Of a stretch of 6,361 nucleotides of DNA, positions 6,076-6,361 are shown one piece after another. Source of the DNA: Longimicrobiales bacterium. Lineage in GTDB: Bacteria; Gemmatimonadota; Gemmatimonadetes; Longimicrobiales; Gaopeijiaceae. The position numbers and the translations under genes were made by a program. Where the stretch lies: assembly GCA_022428035.1 (NCBI GenBank), contig JAKMDG010000090.1:1-6361 (forward strand), written 5' to 3'. The notes beneath the pieces are model-generated. The model saw nothing but the letters and a program-made list of their open reading frames with translations, was not told where the DNA came from and ran no database searches. Numbering within the stretch: the stretch's first letter is position 1; each line of letters opens with the position of its first letter.

Positions 6076-6361
6076 TTGAACGCCGACACGCTCAAGCGCG
6101 CTGCTGCTGCCAAGGCGCTGGAATCGGTCGAGAGCGGTATGGCTCTCGGTCTCGGCACGGGAAGTACAGTGTGGCACCTCGTCGACCTTCTAGGCGAGGC
6201 TCTCCGCGCGGGTCACCTGACCGACATCGTCGGTGTGCCCACCTCGGTGCAGACGGAACGTCAGGCGATCGACGTCGGAATCCCACTCGTCGAATTGGGC
6301 TCTCGTGACAAGCTCGATCTGACCATCGACGGTGCCGACGAGGTCTCGCCGGGACTGGATC
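6076..6361 (+). CDS. rpiA: Ribose-5-phosphate isomerase A, N-terminal part (3' end outside window)
   Basis: The visible 95 residues match the N-terminal half of RpiA, which interconverts ribose 5-phosphate and ribulose 5-phosphate in the non-oxidative pentose phosphate pathway (cytoplasm). Motifs: GLGTGSTV (25-32), the phosphate-binding loop; VPTS (54-57); and IDGADEV (84-90), whose D85 and D88 correspond to the active-site Asp pair D81/D84 of E. coli RpiA. The start is a TTG at 6076, giving (M)NADTLKRAAAAKALESV, which lines up with the usual RpiA N-terminus. The in-frame ATG at 6139 would cut off the first helix, and the frame is closed by a TAA at 6013. The possible ribosome-binding site GACGGA ends 9 nt before the TTG. 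The remaining part, with the conserved Lys and Glu, lies beyond the window. It has no metabolic link to arginine synthesis beyond adjacency. Confidence 0.92.
   Translation, partial: MNADTLKRAAAAKALESVESGMALGLGTGSTVWHLVDLLGEALRAGHLTDIVGVPTSVQTERQAIDVGIPLVELGSRDKLDLTIDGADEVSPGLD

Noticed and set aside
6139..6361. rpiA starting at the ATG at 6139.
   Set aside because: It would remove the conserved first helix (NADTLKRAAAAKAL) that aligns with RpiA N-termini and lies in the same open frame.
1..6361. Mobile elements, CRISPR arrays, phage genes or a defence island.
   Set aside because: No transposase, integrase, repeat array or terminal inverted repeats were seen; all genes are core metabolism or envelope genes in one orientation.

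Overview
The window is a GC-rich stretch with every supported gene on the + strand and no sign of mobile DNA, CRISPR, tRNA or rRNA. It reads as an ordinary chromosomal segment of a Gram-negative bacterium, because the first gene is an outer-membrane TonB-dependent receptor. High GC, the receptor's sequence style, hairpin terminators without a following T-run, and a short-type ArgG suggest Gemmatimonadota or a similar phylum. That placement is a guess from the look of the proteins, not a measured one.

Layout: (1) The 3' part of a TonB-dependent receptor gene, running in from the left edge to 1922, closed by a perfect 15-bp hairpin (1948-1982). (2) A two-gene unit: a zinc-ribbon thioredoxin (TrxC type, 2059-2502) overlapping by 4 nt with argR, the arginine repressor (2499-2951). 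(3) A 296-nt intergenic region with a near-consensus promoter, ArgR-box-like palindromes on and just after its -10 element, and a long structured leader that contains an apparent intrinsic terminator before argG. (4) argG (3248-4501) and argH (4565-5950), which catalyse the last two steps of arginine synthesis. (5) A 125-nt spacer and the start of rpiA, ribose-5-phosphate isomerase A, from a TTG codon at 6076 to the right edge.

How the parts fit: ArgG joins citrulline and aspartate to make argininosuccinate, and ArgH splits this to arginine and fumarate. ArgR, made just upstream, is expected to bind arginine and repress the argG promoter through the palindrome over the -10. A possible ARG box also lies ahead of the thioredoxin-argR unit and would allow autoregulation. 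The enzymes are textbook. The least ordinary parts are the argG leader, which seems to combine operator control with premature termination, and the tight coupling of a thioredoxin gene to argR.
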